Part shown: positions 11,201 through 19,246 of the stretch, one piece after another
How positions within the stretch are numbered: the first letter of the stretch is position 1
Layout: each line of letters begins with the position of its first letter
IMG/VR virus record: IMGVR_UViG_3300023237_000006
Location: 47,926 to 111,925 of that record
Strand: one strand, 5' to 3'
Source of the DNA: a virus
Length of the DNA stretch: 64,000 nt
Notes under the pieces: model-generated
What the model was told of the DNA's origin: nothing
The model's database searches: none
What the model saw: the letters and a program-made list of their open reading frames with translations, nothing else
Translations under genes and position numbers: made by a program

Positions 11201-11596
11201 GTTATTATATATTTGAAGGTCTATGCCCTCGTCGTGACCTGTAGAGCCAGCTGGTTGTATAAAAGATGATTTTGAGCTAAGAGAAATTGTGTTTGTTACA
11301 AAGTCGCTTATTTTGAGGCTTTTTGTAAATGAGCTAGTATGCGCATCACCGCCTGTATTGTATACATATAATGTAACTTTGTATATTCCTGAAAAATTAT
11401 AACTATGAGTTGCACATAAGCTTTGAGAGGTAGTACCATCTCCAAAATCCCACAATACCTGACCTGTATTTGAATTAGGGTTTATCTGAGGTATAAATGT
11501 AAATGGGCATATATCTAGAGCATAGCTAGAGAGTGAGAAATTCCCAGTGAAATCTCTTATATTAAAAAATGTGTAGTCTGTCTGAGGGTGCTCCAT
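8273..11596 (-). CDS. Virion protein with N-terminal PKD domain and propeller-like middle
   Basis: The product is 1107 residues. Residues about 20-110 form a PKD/Ig-like domain (VLWDFGDGTTSQS followed by the strand IYKVTLYVYNTGG). The middle, about 560-760, has repeats such as IDTDINNNIWMTYS and CIDTSNNIWIIAQD typical of propeller blades. The C-terminal 250 residues are mixed helix and may be the virion-docking part. PKD domains in phage tails commonly mediate surface contact, so a receptor-binding or fibre-like role is inferred. It starts 4 nt before the end of gp6 in the same strand order. Confidence 0.8.
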   Translation of the reverse strand: MEHPQTDYTFFNIRDFTGNFSLSSYALDICPFTFIPQINPNSNTGQVLWDFGDGTTSQSLCATHSYNFSGIYKVTLYVYNTGGDAHTSSFTKSLKISDFVTNTISLSSKSSFIQPAGSTGHDEGIDLQIYNNWQTYNSLSGSGITVNLYASGGDFLTHDQYYSNKYAHLIPSVKFYSRCFNTITSTAEYKVIDSITTHPKDIIYAKVSGDNIVRCRKCDTDAEVAGTYSTERVYISSDKITTDNKWLKDRSAILGLIRFDTSKFDDRVSYENNYYKNIYNRSELPTLNTAAASFNLTITPHLSVNTLTFSQNGIDGIEDNIDTFKLSNIQYTDTRIPFVIRLKDASKYASNYLPTLTAVGNITQPYQIKINVVSGAGVAIPTSAQPSIISTYTDNLSSAGGYWKGYMHFSNSYLSSDSNFTLNDLYLSADTIVNETYNYSDTVPMLGIVGCGDINKSLNISFALKTQFGSDSIIVKETIPVASYVYDTPNYNSTYIPHSLFPEDNTHTGSYYSAWAALKSGILQKYDAFSTPLSTTHLSSFGLTVAAGNSGSNIAIDGNKDIWGSFYNSSSAIKIDNDNNLLAVVSLDNYSAGPIDTDINNNIWMTYSTSLTSKLVKYDTLGNTLSSISLTGGYTPVDLCIDTSNNIWIIAQDESTYYEALSSYNDKIFHHNDASGVTTAVYSISGRSSHITIDTDDHAIFNINVNDYGILNLSGVELKNISTITTTNSSSDITGVGTVGTGDIVFVNNSTKSITGVASGSYVETGNTTIATVSSNSLIEARGDWTGMRWALKYATTTFSMSAVATGMSSNFNIYNSNKYQVEKKSESFDSTEHYKSLRYQEALFDDTVMFDELIGSIVGNLSSSPNTLGKRVYDKISDFVSNNSDVDLCNIDSLYNMYSMLGFNLESFENFRFSIPSNLKRLMDIFSIKQSRLWAGRNQYTNNFDSQNYPIPNNFYGTNLKLKIDNMETTLLTAGEFSEPIVAKSKFSNNYKLLNTNILSAYAGEMRLNQTFPLSSFDAGWGWPLVLPVSATYMDIEKLYDLYTINFTPENSQLEGILNWEDSNFHNLNEALSSNAEWVGKDGSVSEALRYTLIEGTGLFTTSLCS

Positions 11597-11599
11597 GTA

Positions 11600-12895
11600 T
11601 TAATTAATTATTATCTTCGCAGCAAGTTCCGAACCTTTGTAGAAAAACGGCACTTTAAAGAACGGTAATTGTATATTTTGGGTTGTAATATTTATATCAT
11701 CTTCCGGATATAGTGTATTCCACGTTAGTAGACTAATGCCGGGTTTTTTAATAGTATTGCCTTCATAAGTTGTAGATGTGTATATTTCATCTACCCCTGA
11801 TATATCTATTATTCGTCTAGATAAATCAGCTAAATCTATTACCATTCCGAGAGTTATATTACTATTATCAAAATAGTCTAATATAATTTTATTGATGGAG
11901 GTCTTTATATCATCTAGGGATATATTTATGCCCCTATCTGCATTAACTACTAAAGTCGTATTGTCTCTAATTTCCGAAATTGACCTTGGGTCGTTTGATT
12001 GTATTTCTACCCCTAAGTCTACCGCAGTATAAACTGGATCGCAAATTACAATCTCATTCGTAACCATCTTTACACGATCTATATAATCATTAATGGCCTT
12101 TTTTAATGATTGTGGCGTTGCTACCGGCGCAATTTCATTTATAATGGATCCTGCTGATGGTAATGCAAAAACATATATATTATTAAAGTCGCATGCATCT
12201 GCGAACTTTAACTGGTTAATTGATACATTAGTATCTTCGTTAGGTCGTGATAGCCCAATGTCGTAGTAATATTTTATTACATTATCTATATAGCTATTAT
12301 TATTGACAACTTTTATAGACTGAAACAGGTTACTAAATTGCTTTTTTAATAATGATTCATAATCATCTATAGTCACCGCTCTATTTTGCGCAGAAAATAC
12401 TCTAGGCGCGTTTTGTTTAATATCTTCTAATAATTCATAGTCTGAGTATGGGGTAGATTTTGCGGTATTATTTAATTCTATCTCTTCAGATGCAATCCTG
12501 CCAGCTATTGTATTAGATCCAACAAAATTGATATTAGTGGAATCGCTATACAATGCTGAATTTAATTCTTGAAATCTTTGGGAGTTGTATTGTTTGATAG
12601 AAGATGCCTTAAGCAGCCCTGATATATCAATATAAGCTTCACTACCATCACTCAATAGATAGAATACATATATTATATCTCCCTCATTAAGCTTTTTACC
12701 GGTAATATTATTACCAAACTTTAACTCTACACGACCATTTTCGTTTACTCTCTTTTCAAATACATCCGATGTACCGCCAGCATAATATAGACTATCTATC
12801 TCTTCCCATTGCGACCAGGTATTATCCCCTATATTTTTAACATAAATGTTAATATTATTATAATCTATAAATTGGGTATTTTTATTGTCTACATC
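11600..12895 (-). CDS. 6: Baseplate wedge protein gp6, C-terminal part (frame-interrupted)
   Basis: This frame carries the C-terminal two thirds of a T4 gp6-like wedge protein: the conserved segments around NAPRVFSAQNRAVTIDDYE, KMVTNEIVICDPVYTAVDLG and DISGVDEIYTS are typical. Coding starts at about 12895 (DVDNKNTQFIDYNN...) with no ATG, GTG or TTG for about 80 codons; the first usable start is a TTG at 12655, inside the conserved region. It therefore must be read by a -1 shift from the N-terminal part, or the sequence has a 1-base error. Joined, the protein would be about 615 residues, close to T4 gp6 (660). Confidence 0.85.
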   Translation of the reverse strand, partial: DVDNKNTQFIDYNNINIYVKNIGDNTWSQWEEIDSLYYAGGTSDVFEKRVNENGRVELKFGNNITGKKLNEGDIIYVFYLLSDGSEAYIDISGLLKASSIKQYNSQRFQELNSALYSDSTNINFVGSNTIAGRIASEEIELNNTAKSTPYSDYELLEDIKQNAPRVFSAQNRAVTIDDYESLLKKQFSNLFQSIKVVNNNSYIDNVIKYYYDIGLSRPNEDTNVSINQLKFADACDFNNIYVFALPSAGSIINEIAPVATPQSLKKAINDYIDRVKMVTNEIVICDPVYTAVDLGVEIQSNDPRSISEIRDNTTLVVNADRGINISLDDIKTSINKIILDYFDNSNITLGMVIDLADLSRRIIDISGVDEIYTSTTYEGNTIKKPGISLLTWNTLYPEDDINITTQNIQLPFFKVPFFYKGSELAAKIIIN

Positions 12896-13449
12896 TTAAG
12901 TATTAATGTTAATACTTCATAACTCTCACCCATCGCTGTATATTCCGGATATTCAGTAAATACGCCCTGAAATAGCAACGTCTTGTCTGAAAAAGTAGTA
13001 AGGGGTTCATTACCAGTAATTGTTTTTTCAAATGATACATCTTTAGAAAATGAATATGTAAATCCGTTATAATTAATATAAGAGTATCTCTTTATACCAT
13101 ATGCCCCGACCGGTAGTTCTGCCGTCCCCTTCGCTTGAAAGCTTACAACTGAAGTCTTAGGCCCTTCAGGCTTATAATCTATAAGTTTTACCAACTTATT
13201 CATATTCTCATATAGCTGAGTTTGATCAAACATTGTTTCAGATGATGTTTGGTTCAAATAGAACAGTAGTATATGATATGTAAAGGCAAAAATATCAGTC
13301 AATGCAGCAAGGTTACTTCCCTCAAAATTCTGATCGGTAAATACAGTATTTTCAGTTAGCCTATCTGTTATGTAGTCCTTCAGCGTTACAGCGTCAAAAG
13401 ATGCATAGGCTCCTTTAGGTAAATTAAATTCAACAAATTCAGTACTCAT
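12889..13449 (-). CDS. 6: Baseplate wedge protein gp6, N-terminal part (frame-interrupted)
   Basis: 186 residues starting MSTEFVEFNLPKGAY and including NLAALTDIFAFTYHILLFYLNQ and ENMNKLVKLIDYKPEG, which match the N-terminal region of T4-like gp6. It ends at a TAG at 12889, exactly where the C-terminal part opens in the -1 frame. The two open frames overlap by only a few bases (about 12892-12895). The ATG at 13449 follows AAGAAG, a plausible ribosome-binding site, and there is no late box. It follows gp25 by 6 nt. gp6 forms the baseplate wedge with gp25 and gp53. Confidence 0.85.
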   Translation of the reverse strand: MSTEFVEFNLPKGAYASFDAVTLKDYITDRLTENTVFTDQNFEGSNLAALTDIFAFTYHILLFYLNQTSSETMFDQTQLYENMNKLVKLIDYKPEGPKTSVVSFQAKGTAELPVGAYGIKRYSYINYNGFTYSFSKDVSFEKTITGNEPLTTFSDKTLLFQGVFTEYPEYTAMGESYEVLTLILKM

Positions 13450-13455
13450 ATCTTC

Positions 13456-13941
13456 TTAGTTATTTAATACAGCGAACCCTTCGTAGTTGAGTAACCCCGA
13501 TAATAATAATTCACTTCCAGCTAAAAAGGGTACGCGAATGAATAAATTTACTATATATGCTTCGTCTTCTATACGCGAAATCACCTCTGGGGGTTTTATA
13601 AATTCAATACGAGGTTCTTGTTCTATTAGACCTGACCTTATTCTCTCTACAATAGTTACCCTAACACTTTCGGATATTGGCTCAAATAGTACATCTCTTA
13701 AATCAATGCCGAATAGCGGATTTAATATCTTCTCCCCTGGAGAGGTAGTCATTATATTAATTATTGAATTTCTGATAGCCCCTAAATCATAGTCAATTTG
13801 AATATCTTTTCTCTCATTATCCGCATATACCTCATCTCTGGATGTAAAGGTGGCAGCAATATCTAGATGTAAGTCGGAGTACGAAAAATCTCTTGTATAT
13901 TCACGAGCTTTCGGCAACGACGTTATTTTAACGTTTCCCAT
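13456..13941 (-). CDS. 25: Baseplate wedge protein gp25
   Basis: 161 residues with the gp25/GPW signature: NSIINIMTTSPGEKILNPLFGIDLRDVLFEP and, near the C-terminus, NLFIRVPFLAGS. gp25 is the lysozyme-fold-like wedge protein that helps trigger sheath contraction. I chose the ATG at 13941 (MGNVKITSLPK) because a late box ends 5 nt upstream. A longer frame to 14166 would run across the divergent gene and its promoter. It is adjacent to gp6, as in T4-like wedge clusters. Confidence 0.9.
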   Translation of the reverse strand: MGNVKITSLPKAREYTRDFSYSDLHLDIAATFTSRDEVYADNERKDIQIDYDLGAIRNSIINIMTTSPGEKILNPLFGIDLRDVLFEPISESVRVTIVERIRSGLIEQEPRIEFIKPPEVISRIEDEAYIVNLFIRVPFLAGSELLLSGLLNYEGFAVLNN

Positions 13942-13946
13942 GAAAA

Positions 13947-13954
13947 TATTTAAG
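13947..13954 (-). promoter_or_regulatory. Late promoter (CTTAAATA)
   Basis: Minus-strand late box with a 5-nt spacer to the gp25 ATG; it faces a divergent late box 8 nt away. Confidence 0.75.
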
Positions 13955-13961
13955 GAGATAG

Positions 13962-13969
13962 AATAAATA
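13962..13969 (+). promoter_or_regulatory. Late promoter (AATAAATA)
   Basis: Plus-strand late box, 3 nt before the ATG at 13973 and 6 nt before the second ATG at 13976. Confidence 0.65.
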
Positions 13970-13972
13970 ACA

Positions 13973-14578
13973 ATGATGAAGAACGACCAAAAATTTATAA
14001 AACTTTGTGAAGCTGCGCTCACCCGCTTAGATCGGGCGGGATTTCTCGTTGGAGACGTTGTCGAGATCTCAGATCTATCAAAAGTTTCAGAGAAAATTAG
14101 ATCCGGCCTAAAAGAATATGTTGATTTAGGTTTAAATCTTAGAGTTATTGATATAGTCAATAACACACCATCTGATAAGCCTGGCAGTCAACTTAATAAC
14201 ACCGGCGATGTTACTATATTTCTAGGTGTAGATTATGGAGGTGGTAGAATTATCGGTAGATTCCCAGTACCTCCAGAGAGTTGTACTCCAATTGAATTTT
14301 ATCCTAATCTCGCTCCAATTCCAGATGCACTTCGTCGTGATAATGCAATTACAATTAAACCAGAGGTTGTCCCTGGTTATGAAGGTGAGGAATTTAAAAA
14401 GCAAACCGGTACTGCAAATGACGGTAATGGTAAGCTAAAGCCGGTAGAGGCTTCCAATCCAGTAAAAGATACAAAAATACCAAGCCCTACACCCCCTAAG
14501 CAAGCTGTATACTTTAGAGAGTCTAAAGAGCGGGATGTAGAATGCTTGGCAGATGCATATATAGCTATGCAAAAATAG
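13973..14578 (+). CDS. Conserved-looking hypothetical phage protein
   Basis: 201 residues beginning MMKNDQKFIKLCEAA. An N-terminal helical part is followed by a beta-rich core (TIFLGVDYGGGRIIGRFPVPP) and a proline-rich linker, then a short C-terminal helix ending DVECLADAYIAMQK. No known domain is recognised. It is driven by a late box, divergent from gp25, and its last 14 nt overlap the convergent clamp-loader gene. The second ATG (13976) fits the promoter spacing better. Late timing suggests a morphogenesis role, but that is inference. Confidence 0.75.
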   Translation: MMKNDQKFIKLCEAALTRLDRAGFLVGDVVEISDLSKVSEKIRSGLKEYVDLGLNLRVIDIVNNTPSDKPGSQLNNTGDVTIFLGVDYGGGRIIGRFPVPPESCTPIEFYPNLAPIPDALRRDNAITIKPEVVPGYEGEEFKKQTGTANDGNGKLKPVEASNPVKDTKIPSPTPPKQAVYFRESKERDVECLADAYIAMQK

Positions 14579-15506
14579 CCCTGTTTAGTTGTATGGTGCA
14601 AGCTGTAAAGTTAATTTCTTGATCGACAACAAAAGCAGCTCTATATAAATGTTCAGATATAGATAATATGCAGTCCTGCTTTTTATCTGCCGTTATATCT
14701 GTCTTTTTAAATATTATATCTAACAATGTTTTAAGAAGCGTTTGATAGTCGTTTTGAAAATCTATCCCATGCTGAATAACATATGTTCTTAAGGCAAGAG
14801 GGTCGTCTAATTTACTATAAACCTTCTCAGCCACATGGTCTATAGTCTCTGACTTATTTATATTAAGTTTTCCTGATGAACTAAATTTCTGTAGTAGATT
14901 TATAGTTTTTCTTATATCTGGATAGATGCCTCTAACTAATTCTACAAATTTTAAATGATCTTCCTTTTCTACCGTTATATCTTCAGATTTTAATATAGAC
15001 ATACACCTCGTTACTATACCTGCAACTGGAGGAGATAAATCTATTTCTTGTACTCTACTCTGCAACGGAGCAATAATACGGTGCTTAAAATTAGCAGTTA
15101 AAATGAATTTTGTATACTCTGAGTATTCCTCCATTACATTCCGCAAAGCTCTCTGAGAATCAGGAGTGATACCGTCTGCTTCATCTAGTATAATCACCTT
15201 AATATTACCATCGATGCTCTTAGTACGAGCGAAGCCTATAATTTTGTTTCTAACAGTATCTATACCGCTCTCATCACTTGCATTTATATATAAATGCTGA
15301 CATTTCAAAATATCATTAACAATTACTTTAGCTACAGTAGTTTTACCTATCCCCGGAGGCCCCTGGAGTAGTAGATGGCTCATATTACCATCAATCGCTA
15401 TTTTATCTAGGACTTCTCGCGACGAATCGCTAAGAATAATTTCTTCTAATATTTTAGGCCGATATTTTTCAGCCCAAATATTTTTTATACCACCACTATT
15501 TTCCAT
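14565..15506 (-). CDS. 44: Clamp-loader ATPase, gp44/RFC small-subunit type
   Basis: 313 residues, close to T4 gp44 (319). It has an AAA+ Walker A GPPGIGKTT (49-57), Walker B ILDEAD (106-111), a sensor/arginine-finger region ANFKHRIIAPLQSR, and a C-terminal clamp-loader collar. gp44 with gp62 loads the sliding clamp on primed DNA; in T4 the loaded clamp also activates late transcription, which fits the late boxes here. gp62 and the clamp are not in the window. A late-type box (GGTAAATA) precedes the ATG by 6 nt inside the end of the dUTPase gene. Confidence 0.93.
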   Translation of the reverse strand: MENSGGIKNIWAEKYRPKILEEIILSDSSREVLDKIAIDGNMSHLLLQGPPGIGKTTVAKVIVNDILKCQHLYINASDESGIDTVRNKIIGFARTKSIDGNIKVIILDEADGITPDSQRALRNVMEEYSEYTKFILTANFKHRIIAPLQSRVQEIDLSPPVAGIVTRCMSILKSEDITVEKEDHLKFVELVRGIYPDIRKTINLLQKFSSSGKLNINKSETIDHVAEKVYSKLDDPLALRTYVIQHGIDFQNDYQTLLKTLLDIIFKKTDITADKKQDCILSISEHLYRAAFVVDQEINFTACTIQLNRAIFA

Positions 15507-15511
15507 ATTTT

Positions 15512-16051
15512 TTATTTACCTGTTGATCCAAACCCACCGTCACCACGATCGGAGACACTATCGCTAATACTAAAGGCACTAAAGGACATATTAGCATCAA
15601 TCAGTGGGTATACTACTATTTGAGCAATTCTATCCCCGATACTAACATTATAATCTACATCAGTAAAATTGTATAACTTTACTGCGAGATCTCCCCTATA
15701 TCCATTATCGATTATACCAAAATGTGGAGATATGCCATGTTTAAACCCTAAACCTGAGCGACCTTCAATTCTGAACCAGTACCCTGGTTGTATATATGCA
15801 ACTGTTAATCCTACATCAACAATCGCCGAGCCTACCTTATAATGCTTATTAATGTCTGTATACTTACTAAGTGGAACTTCCTCAATAGTTGATGCTCCCT
15901 GTGATCCTGCTGGTATAGTAGTATTAACAACAGATACCAGATCATATCCAGAGTCGCCGGTACCCGAATTACCCTCTTTATCAATACCTATATGACTCCT
16001 AATAGGTATTTCCGCCCTATCGTGTGTTTTCGTAAAAAATATATTAATCAT
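15512..16051 (-). CDS. dut: dUTPase (dUTP diphosphatase)
   Basis: 179 residues with all five trimeric dUTPase motifs: GDSGYDL (32-38), EGRSGLG (96-102), IDNGYRGDL (114-122), IGDRIAQ (138-144) and the C-terminal P-loop-like DRGDGGFGSTG (168-178). The enzyme hydrolyses dUTP to dUMP and pyrophosphate, keeping uracil out of phage DNA and feeding dTMP synthesis. The insert at 42-75 is longer than in minimal dUTPases. It sits 5 nt upstream of the clamp-loader gene in the same direction, which suggests a small replication operon. Confidence 0.95.
   Translation of the reverse strand: MINIFFTKTHDRAEIPIRSHIGIDKEGNSGTGDSGYDLVSVVNTTIPAGSQGASTIEEVPLSKYTDINKHYKVGSAIVDVGLTVAYIQPGYWFRIEGRSGLGFKHGISPHFGIIDNGYRGDLAVKLYNFTDVDYNVSIGDRIAQIVVYPLIDANMSFSAFSISDSVSDRGDGGFGSTGK
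15513..15520 (-). promoter_or_regulatory. Late-type promoter box (GGTAAATA)
   Basis: Minus-strand box within the 3' end of the dUTPase gene, 6 nt before the clamp-loader ATG. Confidence 0.5.
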
Positions 16052-16096
16052 CGTAATTTAATAATAGTATCAGAGTTGAAAAAGGCCACCAGTTAC

Positions 16097-16104
16097 ATTA
16101 AATA
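16097..16104 (+). promoter_or_regulatory. Late promoter (ATTAAATA)
   Basis: Plus-strand late box with the 5-nt spacer ATTTT to the GTG start at 16110; it decides that start. Confidence 0.7.
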
Positions 16105-16109
16105 ATTTT

Positions 16110-16580
16110 GTGAATGATGATAATACAGTAAAAGATTTACTAGCCCAGCTGCAAAGTGATCCCCCTAGGGATAGAGCCGAGGGTACAGATATAGATTTAG
16201 CTAGGGAAAATATTGAAGATTTTTTACTAGCAAATATAGGTAAATTGGTTCAGGGTGGCGTTGAATCCGTTCAGAATATGATTGACTTTACAGCATCAGC
16301 TCCCGATGCAGATAGTAGTGAATCTCTAGCATCGCTTATAAGGGCATCAGCCTCATCAATTGATATATTGCAAAAGATTATGATTTCTCGAGAGAAAAAT
16401 ATAAATTCCCGCGAAATAGCACAAATGAAGATAGACAGCTCATCAAAAAATATGGATAAAGAAATAACTGCGAAGCTGTTACTTAGCCGTGAGGAGGTTT
16501 TACGTCAACTTATATCTAAATCACGAGATCTTATTACTGAAGATGTGGTAGAAGCTGAAGTAGAGGAACTAAGTGATTAG
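16110..16580 (+). CDS. 16: Probable terminase small subunit, gp16-like
   Basis: 156 residues, acidic at both ends and strongly helical in the middle: a long helix around NIEDFLLANIGKLVQGGVES, then SLASLIRASASSIDILQKIMISREK. This two-helix pattern and the length match T4 gp16 and its marine relatives, which form a ring that recognises DNA and regulates gp17. GTG start set by the late box. It converges on, and overlaps by 12 nt, the gene on the opposite strand. The large terminase is 18 kb away at 34.4 kb. The assignment rests on helix pattern and size only. Confidence 0.5.
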   Translation: MNDDNTVKDLLAQLQSDPPRDRAEGTDIDLARENIEDFLLANIGKLVQGGVESVQNMIDFTASAPDADSSESLASLIRASASSIDILQKIMISREKNINSREIAQMKIDSSSKNMDKEITAKLLLSREEVLRQLISKSRDLITEDVVEAEVEELSD

Positions 16581-17891
16581 AGTTGGATTTGCATCTTCCC
16601 CACCTTGATCATTATTGATATTAGTTTTAGTACCAACTTCGCTTGAATCTGCGCCATCTTTAATAGTATCATCTCTATCTACTCGACTGAACTCATCATC
16701 AGCTGACCTTTCAGACATTACAACAAAATAATCTTCAGTTGGCTTATATATAAATGTAGTAACAGCCTTACCTCCCCTATGTACACTAGTAGCAGTGTCC
16801 TCCCCATGTGTATCAGGGTTTTCATCAATCATTAACTCTGCTGGTTTGTCATTAATTCTGTGATCAGGGTCGTGTGGGCTATATTTGAGAATAAAATCAC
16901 TAATCTCAAAGCATTTACTACCTACATCCTTTTCAGTGTTTTTCCTAATCTCTTCTCTAGCCTCTACCGCTGCATTAAAGGGGCTAATAGATCTCTCTAA
17001 AGAACCAACTATATTATGTGCTACATTTGCTAAAGTTTCAGCAAATGTATCTTCCTCTTCAACTTCCGATTCTACTCTCGCAGTATCTATTGCTTCTGGA
17101 TCTGACAGAGCATCAGCCGCATTTACTTGAAAACATAACCCTTGCATTTTCCGTTTCTGTCCAGCGGTAGATGAGTTCCATCGCTTTTCCGGAACCTCTA
17201 ATAGACCTACCGGTGATTTCTTAAACCACGCTTCTGCGATTGACTCACCGCCGACTAAGCTCTTAAGGTATGTGCCCTCTGCTTCATTTTTAAAAATCTC
17301 TATAGCGTCTGGCGACGGTATATCCCCACCTAACCAGTCCCTATACCCCTCTGAGTATTCTGCAACTCTATGCGCTCTATATTGCTTGTATTCTTTATCT
17401 CTAGATAGATAAGCAAGCCGATCTGTTGGTGGTTTTAGCGGGTTACACCTACCCCCGCCACCACCGCCACCACCACCGCCACCACCACCGCTGCTATCAC
17501 TCGTAGATTCTTCCTCAGTTTCTTCTACTGACCCGGAGCCCCCACCAGCGTTACCTGTATTATTAGCAGCTGTTGCAATTACATCTATTATAGGCGCCTC
17601 ACCTATTCTAAGACCGCCACTTTTTATATTATATGGTAGTCTATTATACTCTTCAGAATATTCAATTAGTACATCTGGTGGTAAATCTGACGATATTTCT
17701 AATAGATTAATTGCAAATTCAGTAGCTGCCTCATCTGGCGAGGTTGATGACATAATTGAATAAAATTGATTATTTAAATCGATTATGGTTTTAAATGCAC
17801 TTATTTCCTGACATAAGCCAAAACTATCTACATAATACGAATATGGTAAATGAGTAAATATGAATGGGAGAGCTGTTTTAGATATTATCAT
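16569..17891 (-). CDS. Baseplate-cluster protein with a 13-glycine linker
   Basis: 440 residues. A folded N-terminal part (about 1-115) is followed by an acidic/serine linker and 13 consecutive glycines, then a helical part (about 150-300) and an acidic C-terminus. The Gly run corresponds to a GGT/GGC-type repeat around 17453-17493. The start overlaps the stop of the upstream hub-like gene by 4 nt (ATGA), indicating translational coupling. Function unknown; the context is the baseplate hub. Confidence 0.75.
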   Translation of the reverse strand: MIISKTALPFIFTHLPYSYYVDSFGLCQEISAFKTIIDLNNQFYSIMSSTSPDEAATEFAINLLEISSDLPPDVLIEYSEEYNRLPYNIKSGGLRIGEAPIIDVIATAANNTGNAGGGSGSVEETEEESTSDSSGGGGGGGGGGGGGRCNPLKPPTDRLAYLSRDKEYKQYRAHRVAEYSEGYRDWLGGDIPSPDAIEIFKNEAEGTYLKSLVGGESIAEAWFKKSPVGLLEVPEKRWNSSTAGQKRKMQGLCFQVNAADALSDPEAIDTARVESEVEEEDTFAETLANVAHNIVGSLERSISPFNAAVEAREEIRKNTEKDVGSKCFEISDFILKYSPHDPDHRINDKPAELMIDENPDTHGEDTATSVHRGGKAVTTFIYKPTEDYFVVMSERSADDEFSRVDRDDTIKDGADSSEVGTKTNINNDQGGEDANPTLIT

Positions 17892-19246
17892 TTACTTGCG
17901 TATGTTTTTACTCCAGATATTTCATTCCAATACTTTTCATCACTGAATATATGCTTGCAGCTTGTAATCCAATACCGCCCACATATATTTCTATGCCTTT
18001 CTGTAGCATCACCTCCCTCTATTGAAGCTATATCTGCAAATAGCCCTGACCGTCTATACGGCATGCCTCTTGTAGTTATATTAATCTTATGAGAATTGTT
18101 AATTAAATTGTTAAAAAATACAGCGTTAGTATCTACTTGTTCCGCATAATCGGGTCGAAGAAATGTAGATTTAAACGTATTACTTGATTCTAAAATATTA
18201 TTCTTAAATTGATCATTAAACTCTATCGCCGAATTATCACCAAGCGGATCAACAAAATATTTTTTATAATCTGAAAGTGTTTTATCTAAAAATTTAGCTC
18301 CATTATTAAATCTTGACCCAGTTGCGCCTTCTGTAACTGGGATATATAACGACATCTTTCTGCCAAGCTCCCCACCGTTAGGGTATTCATGATTAAACGA
18401 CTTAATAACGCTTAAATCGCTACTAGCATTCTTTGCAACCTTTATACCGCCTGAACCACCGTCGCCTCTAACTCCCATATCACCTAATATAAATGACTCT
18501 AGTACCCACTCTGCATCCTGTGAGAATTTCTCGAAAACCTGATGCATGGGGTACGACTTCATTTCATTATCCTTATTATCCCAATATGTGTAAATAAAGT
18601 CATGAGGGGCTTCTTCTGATATATGTCGTGAGTGTATTTTTTTAATAACATCATAACAATATTCATTACCGAAAGGCGAGAGAGGTGGTGTATAATGTTT
18701 CCCCTTTGCCCAATTATCTTTACTTACGGGGATGCCTGCCTTTTCAAATACCTTCCTGAGATATACATCTGTTCTAACTCCTCTCTCGTTATTAGACATA
18801 TTAGTGATATCATTTTCACTATCTGTTATCTCTTTAAAATCCTCAATAGATACAGTAGATTTTATTTCTCTTAATGCCTGACCTCCAATTTCTCTAAAGT
18901 ATATCCGCTTCATACTTCTAGGGTATTCCCCTATTGGTAAATTATCTACCTTATAAATACTTAACGCGTGTTCTACAGGTGGTGTAGAAATCTCGCCCTC
19001 ATCACCATCATTTGCTTGTATATATATATACATCAAATCAGTAAACGGATCACCACCAAATTTTATTAAGTTGTCTAGAGCACCTGCAGTATTATCTACA
19101 ACCATAAATCCTTCTACAAAACCAGTAGAGGGAAGACGAGAGTCTATCTCTAAGTATCTGATGGATGATTTAGTAAGAGATACCCCCGACCCTAGAGATA
19201 TATCGAATGTAAACGATCGATCATCTATTTGTGCTATCTTTGCCAT
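17888..19246 (-). CDS. Baseplate hub protein, gp27/gpD-like (tentative)
   Basis: 452 residues starting MAKIAQIDDRSFTFD. The order of beta-rich N-terminal domain, helical middle (TDVYLRKVFEKAGIPVSKDN) and C-terminal module ending RYWITSCKHIFSDEKYWNEI resembles hub proteins of contractile tails, where a terminal strand pattern similar to this is common. The hub caps the tube end and holds the spike. The gene lies between gp53 and the Gly-linker protein. Assignment by context and general architecture; confirm by profile search. Confidence 0.55.
   Translation of the reverse strand: MAKIAQIDDRSFTFDISLGSGVSLTKSSIRYLEIDSRLPSTGFVEGFMVVDNTAGALDNLIKFGGDPFTDLMYIYIQANDGDEGEISTPPVEHALSIYKVDNLPIGEYPRSMKRIYFREIGGQALREIKSTVSIEDFKEITDSENDITNMSNNERGVRTDVYLRKVFEKAGIPVSKDNWAKGKHYTPPLSPFGNEYCYDVIKKIHSRHISEEAPHDFIYTYWDNKDNEMKSYPMHQVFEKFSQDAEWVLESFILGDMGVRGDGGSGGIKVAKNASSDLSVIKSFNHEYPNGGELGRKMSLYIPVTEGATGSRFNNGAKFLDKTLSDYKKYFVDPLGDNSAIEFNDQFKNNILESSNTFKSTFLRPDYAEQVDTNAVFFNNLINNSHKINITTRGMPYRRSGLFADIASIEGGDATERHRNICGRYWITSCKHIFSDEKYWNEISGVKTYASK

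Noticed and set aside
12889-12900. Programmed -1 ribosomal frameshift in gp6
   Set aside because: The zero-frame codons CTT AAG ATG TAG do not form an X-XXY-YYZ slippery site and I see no strong downstream pseudoknot. Not excluded, but a 1-base indel or error is simpler.
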